Source: Streptomyces iranensis | Lineage (GTDB): Bacteria > Actinomycetota > Actinomycetes > Streptomycetales > Streptomycetaceae | Direction of reading: 5' to 3' | Assembly (NCBI RefSeq): GCF_017874715.1 | Contig: NZ_JAGGLR010000001.1 | Location: 558,001 to 622,000, forward strand | DNA: 64,000 bases | Shown: piece after piece, positions 1 to 8,389 of the stretch | Numbering within the stretch: the stretch's first letter is position 1 | Layout of the letters: every line of letters begins with the position of its first letter | The notes under the pieces: model-generated | What the model saw: the letters and a program-made list of their open reading frames with translations, nothing else | Databases searched by the model: none | What the model was told of the DNA's origin: nothing | Program-made: the position numbers and the translations under genes

Positions 1-95
1 AGCTTTCGCCAACAAGCCCTGATAAGCCCGGCCTATAAGACCCATGCGAACTGCGTCTTGGACGCGGAAGTCGCTCACCTGCTGCAATCCCGTCC

Positions 96-1169
96 ATGAC
101 GAACCGCCGCACGACCACCACCCACCGCATCGCCCTGATCCCCGGCGACGGCATCGGCAACGAGGTCGTCCCAGCCGCCCGCCGCGTCCTGGACACCGTC
201 GCCGCCCGGCACGGCCTCGGCTTCACGTACGAGACGTTCGACTGGTCCTGCGAGCGCTATGCCGCCCTCGGCGCGATGATGCCCGATGACGGTCTTGACC
301 GGCTGCGCGGCCATGACGCGATCCTGCTCGGCGCGGTGGGCTACCCCGGCGTCCCCGACCATGTCTCGCTGTGGGGGCTGCTGATCCCCATCCGCCGGGG
401 CTTCCAGCAGTACGTCAATCTGCGCCCCATCCGCGTCTTCGAGGGCGTGCCCAGCCCGCTGCGCGACGCGGGGCCCGGCGATGTCGACCTCGTCGTCGTC
501 CGGGAGAACGTCGAGGGCGAGTACGGCGAGATCGGCGGCCGCCTCGGGCGGGGGCTGCCGGAGGAAATGGCCGTCCAGGAAGCGGTGTTCACCCGCAAGG
601 GCGTCACCCGCGTCCTGGACTACGCCTTCGCCCTCGCCGAGCGGCGCGGCGGCCGGCTCACCTCGGCCACCAAGTCCAACGGCATCATCCACACCATGCC
701 CTTCTGGGACGAGCTGGTGGCCGAACGCGCCGCCGCGCACCCGGAGGTGGCCTGGGGCCAGGAGCACATCGACGCCCTCGCCGCCAAGTTCGTCCTCGAC
801 CCGCGGCGCTTCGACGTCGTCGTGGCCTCGAACCTCTTCGGCGACATCCTCAGCGACCTCGCCGCCGCGGTCGCGGGCAGCATCGGCATCGCCCCCGCGG
901 CCAACCTCAACCCCGAACGCGACTTCCCGTCCATGTTCGAGCCCGTCCACGGCTCCGCCCCCGACATCGCAGGACGCGGTATCGCCAACCCGCTCGGCGC
1001 GATCTGGTCCGCCGCCATGATGCTCGACCACCTCGGCCACCCCGAGGCGGCCACTCGCGTCACCGACGCCATCGCGACCGTCCTGGCGAAGACCCCCGTC
1101 CGCACCCCGGACCTGGGCGGTACGGCCACCACCGAGGAGTTCACCGACGCGCTGCTCGAATCGCTCTGA
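96..1169 (+). CDS. Tartrate/D-malate dehydrogenase-like (isocitrate/isopropylmalate dehydrogenase superfamily)
   Basis: This 357-aa protein belongs to the beta-decarboxylating dehydrogenases, which oxidise 2-hydroxyacids with NAD(P)+ and a divalent metal. The N-terminus reads IALIPGDGIGNEVV. The stretch WGLLIPIRRGFQQYVNLRPI is typical of the tartrate/D-malate branch and not of LeuB. The substrate/metal segments VVRENVEGEYG, TKSNGI and ASNLFGDILSDL, and the NAD-site segment FEPVHGSAPDIAG, are all present. Length is normal for the family. No strong ribosome site precedes the ATG, so translation may start slightly differently. The exact substrate (L- or meso-tartrate, D-malate, or a 3-substituted malate) cannot be settled from sequence. 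Confidence 0.85.
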   Translation: MTNRRTTTTHRIALIPGDGIGNEVVPAARRVLDTVAARHGLGFTYETFDWSCERYAALGAMMPDDGLDRLRGHDAILLGAVGYPGVPDHVSLWGLLIPIRRGFQQYVNLRPIRVFEGVPSPLRDAGPGDVDLVVVRENVEGEYGEIGGRLGRGLPEEMAVQEAVFTRKGVTRVLDYAFALAERRGGRLTSATKSNGIIHTMPFWDELVAERAAAHPEVAWGQEHIDALAAKFVLDPRRFDVVVASNLFGDILSDLAAAVAGSIGIAPAANLNPERDFPSMFEPVHGSAPDIAGRGIANPLGAIWSAAMMLDHLGHPEAATRVTDAIATVLAKTPVRTPDLGGTATTEEFTDALLESL

Positions 1170-1323
1170 CGCCAGAGCGACCGCATGGTGACACGGCCCG
1201 CGCCCGCTGCCGGCCGTAGTGGGGTTGTCCCCAGGGCGATGGGGGTGGCTGGCCGGATCGATCCCGAGCTCGGCGGTCTCTAACGTGAACATTCGGTCGT
1301 GATGGGGCTTCGAGGGGGATCAC

Positions 1324-2514
1324 ATGAACGTGGTCGGGCGCAGGCGTGTGCTGAGTGGCGGACTCACACTGGCGGTGGTGGCGGGTGTCTCGGCGGCGAC
1401 AGCAAGGGGTGTCGCGGCGGCGGCACCGAGGGGTGGCGACACGTCGCGGCAGAACACCGCCGCCGACCGCACCCCTCGCCTGCGCGAGATCCTGCACCGG
1501 CTGACCACGGTCGACGGCGTGCCCGGAGCGCTCCTGGAGACGCGGAACCGGCACCGCAGCACGGTCCTGACCAGCGGCGTCGCGAACGTGAAGAGCCACG
1601 CGCCGATGCCTCGCGACAGCAGGTTCCGGATCGGCAGCATGACCAAACCATTCGTGGCGACGGTCGTGCTCCAACTGGTGGGAGAACATCGCATCGCACT
1701 CGACGCGCCGGTGGAGCGCCATCTGCCCGGTGTCATCCGCGGACACGGGAACGACGGGCGGATCATCACCGTCCGCCAGTTGCTCCAGCACACCAGCGGC
1801 GTGCCCGACATCCTCGACTACCTCACCCCGCGGGAAGTCCTCGAGGACCCCCTCGCCCACCACGACACCCGCGACCTCGTGAACATCGCACTCGCCCACC
1901 CCCCGACCTTCGAGCCCGGCACCGGCTGGAGCTACTCCAGCACCAACTACCTGCTGGCCGGTCTGCTCATCGAACGGGTCACCGGCCACACGTACGGCGA
2001 GGAGATCCACCGGCGCATCATCTCGCCACTCGGGCTGCACGAGACGTACGTACCGGGCGACGACCCGACGATCCCCGGACCGCACCCGCGCGGCTACGCC
2101 CGGCCGGGCGGGAACGCGCCGCTCATGGATATCACCGCGATCAACCCCTCGGTCGCGGGCGCGGGCGGAAGCATGATCTCCAGCGGCACCGACCTCAACC
2201 GCTTCCTGGACGCGCTCGTACGCGGCAAGCTGCTGCGCCCGGCGCAACTGCGGCAGATGATGACGACCCGCCCGACCGGCAACCCCGACGGCCGGGCGTA
2301 CGGCCTCGGCCTGGAGAGCAGGCCGCTGCCCTGCGGCGGCCTCTACTGGGGCCACGGCGGCGACATCCCCGGATACGGAACGGTGGGCGGCGCCACGGTC
2401 GACGGCAGGCAGGCGACGGTCGTGGTGAACCTCAACCCGGGCGGCACGGACGCCCAGGACGCCGACATGAAGGCCGCCGTCCAGACGGCCCTCTGCGCAG
2501 GCCACCACCACTAG
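1324..2514 (+). CDS. Secreted serine hydrolase (class C beta-lactamase / D-Ala-D-Ala carboxypeptidase-like)
   Basis: This 396-aa penicillin-binding-protein-type serine hydrolase has a Tat-like signal near residues 6-30 (RRRVLSGG followed by an alanine/valine-rich stretch). The catalytic SxxK motif is SMTK (RIGSMTKPF), the Tyr motif is seen in WSYSSTNY, and the third motif is HGG in WGHGGDIPG. GAGGGGGA lies just upstream of the ATG. It resembles Streptomyces R61-type DD-peptidases and secreted esterases more than true resistance enzymes. A likely role is periplasmic or extracellular peptide or ester hydrolysis. It is followed by a strong hairpin. Confidence 0.88.
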   Translation: MNVVGRRRVLSGGLTLAVVAGVSAATARGVAAAAPRGGDTSRQNTAADRTPRLREILHRLTTVDGVPGALLETRNRHRSTVLTSGVANVKSHAPMPRDSRFRIGSMTKPFVATVVLQLVGEHRIALDAPVERHLPGVIRGHGNDGRIITVRQLLQHTSGVPDILDYLTPREVLEDPLAHHDTRDLVNIALAHPPTFEPGTGWSYSSTNYLLAGLLIERVTGHTYGEEIHRRIISPLGLHETYVPGDDPTIPGPHPRGYARPGGNAPLMDITAINPSVAGAGGSMISSGTDLNRFLDALVRGKLLRPAQLRQMMTTRPTGNPDGRAYGLGLESRPLPCGGLYWGHGGDIPGYGTVGGATVDGRQATVVVNLNPGGTDAQDADMKAAVQTALCAGHHH

Positions 2515-2600
2515 GGGGTGCCCGCGACGGATCTCGCCCCCTGCGGCACGAGCCACTCCCCTCCCTGCAGCACCGATACGCGGCTCCGCCGCACGGCAGC

Positions 2601-2638
2601 GGCTCCGCCCCTGGACCTCGGGGTCCAGGGGCGGAGCC
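2601..2638. terminator. Strong hairpin, probable bidirectional terminator
   Basis: Two perfect 17-bp arms (2601-2617 and 2622-2638) enclose a 4-nt TCGG loop. The hairpin lies between the convergent serine hydrolase and the small ribosomal-type gene. There is no U-tract, as is common in Streptomyces terminators. Confidence 0.7.
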
Positions 2639-2646
2639 CCTGGTGA

Positions 2647-2670
2647 CGGGAAGGGGCGGGGAGGGGAAAG
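2647..2670 (+). repeat. Dispersed intergenic repeat, copy 1
   Basis: A 24-bp G-rich word (core GGGGCGGGGAGGGGAAAG) is found again as an exact reverse complement at 21356-21379 and with one mismatch at 21421-21444. All copies are intergenic. The rest of 2515-2758 is filled with GC-rich palindromic sequence and holds no gene. Confidence 0.75.
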
Positions 2671-2758
2671 GCCCGCCGCCGGGCTCCCCGCGCGCGGGCG
2701 CGGTGGCGCGCCCACGCGCTCGGGGAGCCCGTCGCCGTCACTCGGCAGGAGCCCCAGG

Positions 2759-2836
2759 TCAGGACTGGGGACGGCTACCGTGGTTGGCCCCGTTCTTACG
2801 ACGGGCCTTCTTCTTACGACGTCGCTTCGACGACAT
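2759..2836 (-). CDS. Very small basic ribosomal-type protein (probable bL37)
   Basis: This 25-codon gene encodes a peptide beginning MSSKRRRKKKARRKN and ending ANHGSRPQS. A near-perfect ribosome site (AAGGAGG, 5 nt spacing) precedes the ATG. The pattern of a run of Arg/Lys followed by a short conserved NHG.RP tail is that of the tiny actinobacterial 50S protein bL37. The match is from memory of the family pattern, so another small basic protein cannot be excluded. It is monocistronic, faces the serine hydrolase across a terminator, and is short enough to be missed by gene finders. Confidence 0.65.
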   Translation of the reverse strand: MSSKRRRKKKARRKNGANHGSRPQS

Positions 2837-2968
2837 GTCGCCTCCTTTCCGGCAATGCTTTTCGCCCTATGTGTACCGATTGTTTCGGCATCTCAAGCGA
2901 TGATCGCGGCGCGCTTACCCAGCCCCCCGACCCCTCACGCCCCTCCGTGAAACACCTCACGCCGCGCA

Positions 2969-4003
2969 TCAGGCCAGGTCGAGGACGAAGCGGTAGCGCA
3001 CGTCATTGCGTGCCAGCCGGTCGAGGGTGGTATTGACATCGCGCGCGGGCACGATCTCGGTCTCGGCGGTGATGCCGTGTGCGCCGCAGAAGTCGAGCAT
3101 TTCCTGGGTTTCGCCCGTGCCGCCGCTGCCCGCGCCGGCCAGGTTCTTCGCGCCGACGATCAGGCTGAGGGCGCTGAGCCGCAGATCTTGCTCCGGGATG
3201 CCGACCAGGCAGAGGGTCCCGTCGATGGACAGGGCGCTCAGATAGGGCTCCAGCGCGTGCGGCGCTCCGACGGTGTCGAGGATCAGGTCGAAGCGCCCGG
3301 TTTGCGCGGCCATCTGCTGCTCGTCCTGGGAGAAGACCACATCGTCGGCGCCCAGTCGGCGTGCTTCGGTGGCCTTGTCGGGAGAGGTGGTGAACTGCAC
3401 GACCTCGGCGCCCATGGCATGGGCGAGCTGGAGAGCGATATGGCCCAGGCCACCCATGCCGACTATGCCGACCGTGCGGTCCGGGCCGGTGCCCCAGCGG
3501 CGCAACGGCACATAGGTGGTGACACCCGCGCACATCAGCGGGGCCACTCCTGCCGGATCCAGTCCGCTCGGCAGCGGGTAGGCGAAGTGCTCGTCAACGA
3601 CGTATTCGGTGGAGTATCCGCCTTGGGTGCGGGAACCGTCGACGCGGTCGATGCCGCCGTAGGTGAGCGTGACTCCCTCGTGGCACCAGTTCTCCCGGCC
3701 GGCGCGGCAGGCGGGGCAGGTGCGGCACGAGTCGACGATGTTGCCCACCGCGACCTGGTCGCCGACCGAGAACCGCGAGACCGCGTCGCCGACCGCGCTG
3801 ACCTCCCCGACGAGCTCGTGACCCGCCACGAGCGGGAAGGCGGCCGGGTCGCCGTGGCGGATCGCGGACAGGTCGCTGGCGCACACACCGCAGTAGCGGA
3901 CCCGCACCACTATGTCCTTGTCCCGCGGCTCCCGGCGCTCGAAGTCCCACGGGGCCACGGCCGCGCCTTGTGCGTGCGCCGCCCAGCCACTGACCTTACG
4001 CAT
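2969..4003 (-). CDS. Zinc-dependent NAD(P) alcohol dehydrogenase (cinnamyl-alcohol dehydrogenase type)
   Basis: This 344-aa medium-chain dehydrogenase reduces aldehydes or oxidises alcohols. The catalytic zinc ligands are in YCGVCASD and AGHELVGEV. The structural-zinc cysteines are in CRTCPACRAGRENWC. The Rossmann motif is GMGGLGHIALQLA, followed by a CAD-type loop. A longer open frame reaches 4075, but I chose the ATG at 4003 because AGGA lies six bases before it and the protein then starts MRKVSGWAA. The start overlaps the 3' end of the MerR regulator by 8 bp, so the two genes are probably co-transcribed and translationally coupled. An aldehyde-stress detoxification role is inferred from the MerR partner. 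Confidence 0.88.
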   Translation of the reverse strand: MRKVSGWAAHAQGAAVAPWDFERREPRDKDIVVRVRYCGVCASDLSAIRHGDPAAFPLVAGHELVGEVSAVGDAVSRFSVGDQVAVGNIVDSCRTCPACRAGRENWCHEGVTLTYGGIDRVDGSRTQGGYSTEYVVDEHFAYPLPSGLDPAGVAPLMCAGVTTYVPLRRWGTGPDRTVGIVGMGGLGHIALQLAHAMGAEVVQFTTSPDKATEARRLGADDVVFSQDEQQMAAQTGRFDLILDTVGAPHALEPYLSALSIDGTLCLVGIPEQDLRLSALSLIVGAKNLAGAGSGGTGETQEMLDFCGAHGITAETEIVPARDVNTTLDRLARNDVRYRFVLDLA

Positions 4004-4493
4004 GTTCATTCCTGTCTTTCGTTGCTCGCGTTGCTCGCGTCGTTGGCGCGCCCGCTTCGCCCGCAGGGAGGGCACCGGGGGCGGCCGTCCCGATCTCGTC
4101 CTCGCAGTCCAGACCGCGCCGTTTCAGGTCGCGGTGGTGCGCGATCTTCTCCCGCACCACCGCCAGGTCCTGACGCAGCTGACCGATCTGCTGCTCGATG
4201 GCCGCGGCGTGCCGCTCCAGGAGGTCCGTACGCCTGTCGTGCCATTCCAGGCCGGAGCCCATCCGTACGAAGGCCCGCACGTCGTCCACCGACATGCCGG
4301 TGCGGCGCAGCGCTTGCACCAGGCGGATGAACCGGATCGCGGCGGGCGAGTAGCGGCGCCGTCCGCCAGTGCCCCGTTCCACCAGGGGCAGCAGACCTTC
4401 GCGTTCGTACCAGCGCAATGTGTCGATGCTCAGCCCTGTCAGCTCCGACACAGCGCGGATGCCGATCCGGTCCGGCTCGGGGGAGTCAGCCAT
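3996..4493 (-). CDS. MerR family transcriptional regulator
   Basis: This 165-aa protein has the N-terminal MerR winged helix (VSELTGLSIDTLRWYEREGLL, residues ~14-34, then RRRYSPAAIRFI). A coiled-coil dimerisation helix occupies about 85-130. The C-terminus lacks a metal-binding cysteine cluster, so an aldehyde/electrophile sensor of the AdhR/NmlR kind is more likely than a metal sensor. It precedes and overlaps the alcohol dehydrogenase, its probable target. Confidence 0.88.
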   Translation of the reverse strand: MADSPEPDRIGIRAVSELTGLSIDTLRWYEREGLLPLVERGTGGRRRYSPAAIRFIRLVQALRRTGMSVDDVRAFVRMGSGLEWHDRRTDLLERHAAAIEQQIGQLRQDLAVVREKIAHHRDLKRRGLDCEDEIGTAAPGALPAGEAGAPTTRATRATKDRNEHA

Positions 4494-4502
4494 ACCCCCA
4501 CG

Positions 4503-5801
4503 CTAGAAGCTGGAGTCGACTCCAGCGCAAATCGTCGCGTCACCTCCTGCCGCCCGCAGGATCCGCGCCGTGTACGGGTTGAGTTCGATCGGCTCGTCCT
4601 CGCCGACGATCACCGTGCCGCCGATGTAGGCCAGGCGCCGCCCGTAGGCGTAGTTGGGCTCGAAGGCAAAGGTCATCCCGGGTTCGAGGGTCAGGTCGCC
4701 GGAGATGGTGGGGTGGTCGGCCTCGGCGGGGTAGGCCGAGGCGCCGGCCATTCGCCGGCTGGCGTCCGCGGGGAAGCCGCTCAGCGCGATCGCCGGGTTG
4801 AGCGCGTGCACCGCGGGGCCGAATTCCCAACCGTCGGCCGCGTCCAACGGCTTGCGCACGGCGTCGACGACGTCGCCGAACGTCCGGCCGGGGCGCAGCG
4901 CTCGCAGTCCGGCGTCGTAGGCCGTGCGAGCGACGTCGGCGGCGCGCCGAAGGTCCTCGTGCGGCTCACCGATGGTGATGGTGGCCTGGTGCTGTGTGTG
5001 GCGTCCGCCGACGTTGCAGAACACCTCCGCCGAGATGATGTCGCCGTCCCGCAGGATGCGGGGGGCTTGCGGGCGGTAGCCCCACTGCGGCAGACCTGAG
5101 GCGAGGGGGTCGGGGCCGGACCAGAAATGCATGGCCGCCGGAATGGTCCCGCGCGCGTATCCCGCGGCCATTCCCGCCGCGTACACCTCGCTCTCGGGAA
5201 CACCGGCAGCGGCGGTGTCGACCATGGCTCGCACCATGGCGTCGCCGATGCGCGCCGAGTGGCGTACGACGGCGATCTCCTCGTGGCTCAGCGGCATGAT
5301 GAGCCGGGAAAGAGCCATGGCGACGGGCTTGAACCGGACCTCGGGAAACCGCTCCGACACGTTGTTCCAGAGGCGGTAGGGCACGATGCCCTCGGGGTGC
5401 CACGGGGGGTAGGGCTCCAAGCCGACGACGCCGATCGTTCCGTTCTCCAGCCCCAGTTGGCGGAGCGTGTCACCGATCGCGCGGGAGTCGCGGGACGCTC
5501 GAATGTTCTCCGGCGGGATCCATATGACGTCGCCTCTGCGCGTGGATTCGAGGTGGTCCTTCGTGAACATCTCCATGGGGAACAGCGATACGGGGTCGCC
5601 GTCGCGGGGAAAGACGACCGTCGTCCCGGCCCTGCCGTTGGTGAACCACGTGTCAAAGGCGAACGGCGCCGGGCCGGCGTCTTCGTGTTCGCCGAAGACG
5701 AGGAGCGCGTCGAGACCTTCGCGCTCCATGAACGCGCGCGCCAAGCCCCATCGACGATCACGCTCGGCCACCGAAAACGTTGGAACTGCCTTACCACTCA
5801 C
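4503..5801 (-). CDS. M24 family (creatinase/aminopeptidase P-like) protein
   Basis: About 432 aa with the two-domain pita-bread architecture: a creatinase N-domain (residues ~10-160) and an M24 catalytic fold. A GTG at 5801 has GAGGAG six bases upstream and is preferred over the ATG at 5828. Fold landmarks include GDIISAEVFCNVGGRHTQHQ, VHALNP, MTFAFEPN and IGGTVIVGEDEPIELN. The first metal Asp position appears as Glu and the second as part of GGRHTQHQ, so the dimetal site is not canonical. It may be a non-peptidase hydrolase of the creatinase or DmsP-lyase type. It stands alone on its strand between the MerR and SDR genes. Confidence 0.75.
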   Translation of the reverse strand: MSGKAVPTFSVAERDRRWGLARAFMEREGLDALLVFGEHEDAGPAPFAFDTWFTNGRAGTTVVFPRDGDPVSLFPMEMFTKDHLESTRRGDVIWIPPENIRASRDSRAIGDTLRQLGLENGTIGVVGLEPYPPWHPEGIVPYRLWNNVSERFPEVRFKPVAMALSRLIMPLSHEEIAVVRHSARIGDAMVRAMVDTAAAGVPESEVYAAGMAAGYARGTIPAAMHFWSGPDPLASGLPQWGYRPQAPRILRDGDIISAEVFCNVGGRHTQHQATITIGEPHEDLRRAADVARTAYDAGLRALRPGRTFGDVVDAVRKPLDAADGWEFGPAVHALNPAIALSGFPADASRRMAGASAYPAEADHPTISGDLTLEPGMTFAFEPNYAYGRRLAYIGGTVIVGEDEPIELNPYTARILRAAGGDATICAGVDSSF

Positions 5802-5852
5802 ACTGCTCTCCTCAGGGTCTCTCGCCATGTGGGGGTGCGCCCGGCCCCGCCC

Positions 5853-6590
5853 TCACCAGGGGAGGGCACCGTCGCGGTCGCGGTACCGCCCGGTCTCCCC
5901 GGGCGAGGTGGTGGCGAACTCGACAATGGCGTCGGTGCCCTCGGTGACCGTCTGGGTGCCCCGGTGACCGTTGAGGTCGGTGGCGGTGAAGCCGGGGTCG
6001 GCCAGGTTGAAGCGGACCCCGGGGATGGCCTTGGCGTACTGGGTGGTGATCATGTTGAGGGCGGCTTTGGAGGACGGATACATCAGGTGGGGGAAGGTCG
6101 ACTCCTTCCGCTGGGGGTCCGACGTGATCGTGAGCGACCCGGCGCCGCTGGAGACCATCACGACACGCGGGTCGTGCGCCGCACGCAGCAGCGGCAGGAA
6201 CGCGTGAGTGACGCGGACCGGGCCGAACACGTTGACGCGGAAGACGGGGATGAGGTGCTGCGGCAGCGTCTCCTCGGGGCCGATGAGCTCACCGGTGATC
6301 CCGGCGTTGTTGACCAGGACGTCGAGCCGGTCGGTGCGCTCGCGGACGGTCCGGACGGCGGCGGTGACCGAGTCGTCGGACGTGACGTCCAGCGGCACGA
6401 ACGTCACATCGGCGCCGCCGGCCGACAGCCGCTCGGCGGCCTCGCGGCCGCGGAGATCGTCACGCGCGCCGAGGAAGACGCGCCAGCCGAGCTCGCCGAG
6501 ACGGCGGGCCGTCTCGTAGCCCAGGCCCTTGTTGGCGCCGGTGATCAGGACGGTGGTCGTGGTGTCCGGGGTGGATCGAGTTTCACTCAT
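5853..6590 (-). CDS. Short-chain dehydrogenase/reductase (SDR)
   Basis: A classical SDR of about 245 aa with cofactor motif TGANKGLG near residue 15, the NNAG motif, and catalytic YPSSKAA. The start is taken at the ATG at 6590 (MSETRSTPD), since upstream residues are unlike the family. It diverges from an XRE-MmyB regulator at 6692, a pairing common in actinobacteria where the regulator controls the SDR. The substrate is unknown. Confidence 0.87.
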   Translation of the reverse strand: MSETRSTPDTTTTVLITGANKGLGYETARRLGELGWRVFLGARDDLRGREAAERLSAGGADVTFVPLDVTSDDSVTAAVRTVRERTDRLDVLVNNAGITGELIGPEETLPQHLIPVFRVNVFGPVRVTHAFLPLLRAAHDPRVVMVSSGAGSLTITSDPQRKESTFPHLMYPSSKAALNMITTQYAKAIPGVRFNLADPGFTATDLNGHRGTQTVTEGTDAIVEFATTSPGETGRYRDRDGALPW

Positions 6591-6691
6591 GCCCCGAACG
6601 ATGCACCGGTGGCGGGATGCCATACAGGCACGCCTGAGAGTAGGAGCGGCCGTACCAGGATGCCGAGCGCCGGCGGGGGGAGACTGGGCGC

Positions 6692-7540
6692 ATGGACCGT
6701 CTCGAACTCGCCCATGTCCTCAAGGCCGCTCGGGCACGCGTCGCACCCGAGGAGGTCGGCCTCGCGGCCGGCCCCAGGCGGCGGGTCGCCGGGCTGCGCC
6801 GCGAGGAGGTGGCCCAACTCGCCGGGCTGAGCGTGGAGTACGTGGTCCGCCTGGAGCAGGGTCGCGGACCGCGGCCGTCCACCCAGGTGCTCACGGCGCT
6901 GACCCAGGCGCTCCGGCTCGAGCGCGACGAACGCGACCAGGTCTTCCGCCTCGCCGGCAGCGCACCGCCACTCGCCGGCGGGGTTGAGATGTCGCTCCGG
7001 CCGAGTGTGCTGCGGCTGCTCCAACGACTGGCCGACCTGCCCGCGCTGGTGCTGTCGGCCAAGGGCGACGTGCTGGCGCACACCCCGATGGCAGGTGCGC
7101 TCCTCGGTGACCTGAGTCAATGGCCCGAGGAACGCCGCAACATCATCTGGCAGCGGTTCCTCGGCAGCGGCTACGCACGCGTGGCAATCGACCCGGAGGA
7201 GGACGAGGCGTCGGCACAGCAGTCGGTCGGGCTGCTGCGCACGGCGCTCTCGCGCTACCCGGACGACCCCGATCTACGTGCGCTGATCGAGGAGTTGATC
7301 TCCGGCAGCGAGCGATTCTGGAGCATGTGGGAGGAGGGGCGCTCGACGGTACACCGGTCGACGCGCAAGACGATCGACCACCCCGACGTGGGGCGCCTCG
7401 TCCTGGACTGTGACACTCTCCTGCTGCCGGACACCGACCAGTCGATGATCGTCTACTCCGCCGCGGCCGGCACGCGCGAGGCATCGGCACTCGACATGCT
7501 GCGCGTGACCGGCGCCGAACGGATGGGCGTGGGTTCCTAG
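6692..7540 (+). CDS. XRE family regulator with MmyB-like ligand-binding domain
   Basis: A 282-aa protein. The N-terminal HTH_3 covers residues ~8-70 (RRRVAGLRREEVAQLAGLSVEYVVRLEQGR). A C-terminal MmyB-type PAS-like ligand domain covers ~105-270 (ending GTREASALDMLRV). The family typically represses a divergent SDR gene, as placed here. The C-terminus overlaps the convergent TetR gene by 4 bp. Confidence 0.9.
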   Translation: MDRLELAHVLKAARARVAPEEVGLAAGPRRRVAGLRREEVAQLAGLSVEYVVRLEQGRGPRPSTQVLTALTQALRLERDERDQVFRLAGSAPPLAGGVEMSLRPSVLRLLQRLADLPALVLSAKGDVLAHTPMAGALLGDLSQWPEERRNIIWQRFLGSGYARVAIDPEEDEASAQQSVGLLRTALSRYPDDPDLRALIEELISGSERFWSMWEEGRSTVHRSTRKTIDHPDVGRLVLDCDTLLLPDTDQSMIVYSAAAGTREASALDMLRVTGAERMGVGS

Positions 7541-8295
7541 TCGTCCGCGGCGAGCCGGTCGAGCCATTCGCCGAGCAGGTGTCGCTCCGCACCGCTGAGT
7601 GCTGTCTGTTCGGGCAGGAGGGCGCGCAAGGTCCGGGCGGCGCCGGCCGGGCCCGCGTCCCGCACGGCGGGTTTCTCGTGGGTGACGGCGGTGACCATGG
7701 ACTCGCGCATGGCCGTGAGCAGGGCCGGGTCGCGCTGATCCGCGGGCAGTGACAGCCAGGTGAGCACGGCGCCGCGCGCGGTCGCGTGGATGAGAGCCGC
7801 CGCGAGCTTTTCGTCGACGCGGAGCAGGCCCCCGGCGGCGAGGCGGCGGATGCGCCCCAGCAGGATCCGCATGCCCGCCTGGAACGCGGCCGATGTCGTG
7901 CCGCGTTTGGGCTCGCCGTACATCAGCGCGTACAGCTCGGGGTTGGCGAGCCCGAACTCAACGGCGAGGTCCCAGCCCGCACGCAGATCCTCCACGGGGT
8001 CCCGAGGGTGGGCGTCGGTGTGCTTGGCCGCGAGGAACGTGGCATAGCCATGCTCGGCCACCGCCTCGAGGAGCCCGTCCTTGTCACCGAACAAGCGATA
8101 GATCGCGGGCGGCTGCGCCCCGGCCGCCGCCGCGACCGCGCGGGTGGTCACCGCGTCGCGCCCTTCGCGCGCGAGCAAGTCCGCCGCCGCCTCGACAACC
8201 CGCTGCCGGGTGACCTCACGGGCGTCGGCCGCGACCTCCGACTCCGCGGCGGGATCCGTGACGGGAATGGCGTCGACCTTCGGTCCATCAGGCAT
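7537..8295 (-). CDS. TetR/AcrR family regulator
   Basis: A 252-aa protein with an N-terminal TetR HTH at ~30-75 (RQRVVEAAADLLAREG, then RAVAAAAGAQPPAIYRLFGDKDGLL) and a helical ligand domain. It diverges from the amidohydrolase at 8390. A palindrome at 8307-8320 in the shared promoter is its likely operator, so it probably represses both itself and the hydrolase. Confidence 0.9.
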   Translation of the reverse strand: MPDGPKVDAIPVTDPAAESEVAADAREVTRQRVVEAAADLLAREGRDAVTTRAVAAAAGAQPPAIYRLFGDKDGLLEAVAEHGYATFLAAKHTDAHPRDPVEDLRAGWDLAVEFGLANPELYALMYGEPKRGTTSAAFQAGMRILLGRIRRLAAGGLLRVDEKLAAALIHATARGAVLTWLSLPADQRDPALLTAMRESMVTAVTHEKPAVRDAGPAGAARTLRALLPEQTALSGAERHLLGEWLDRLAADD

Positions 8296-8306
8296 GAATC
8301 AATGAT

Positions 8307-8320
8307 ACCGCCAAGGCGGT
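8307..8320. promoter_or_regulatory. Palindromic operator candidate in TetR/amidohydrolase promoter
   Basis: ACCGCC-AA-GGCGGT is a perfect 6-bp inverted repeat 11 bp upstream of the TetR start codon. It sits between divergent genes, the usual place for a TetR autoregulatory operator. Confidence 0.55.
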
Positions 8321-8389
8321 TCCATCGATACTATCGGTGTTATCGTCATCGGCGTATCGTCGGAAACAGCGAGACATGAGGAGCGTGCT

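Noticed and set aside
75..1292. Long minus-strand frame opposite the tartrate dehydrogenase
   Set aside because: Gly/Asp/Val-rich translation without domain; it is the antisense shadow of a clear dehydrogenase gene.
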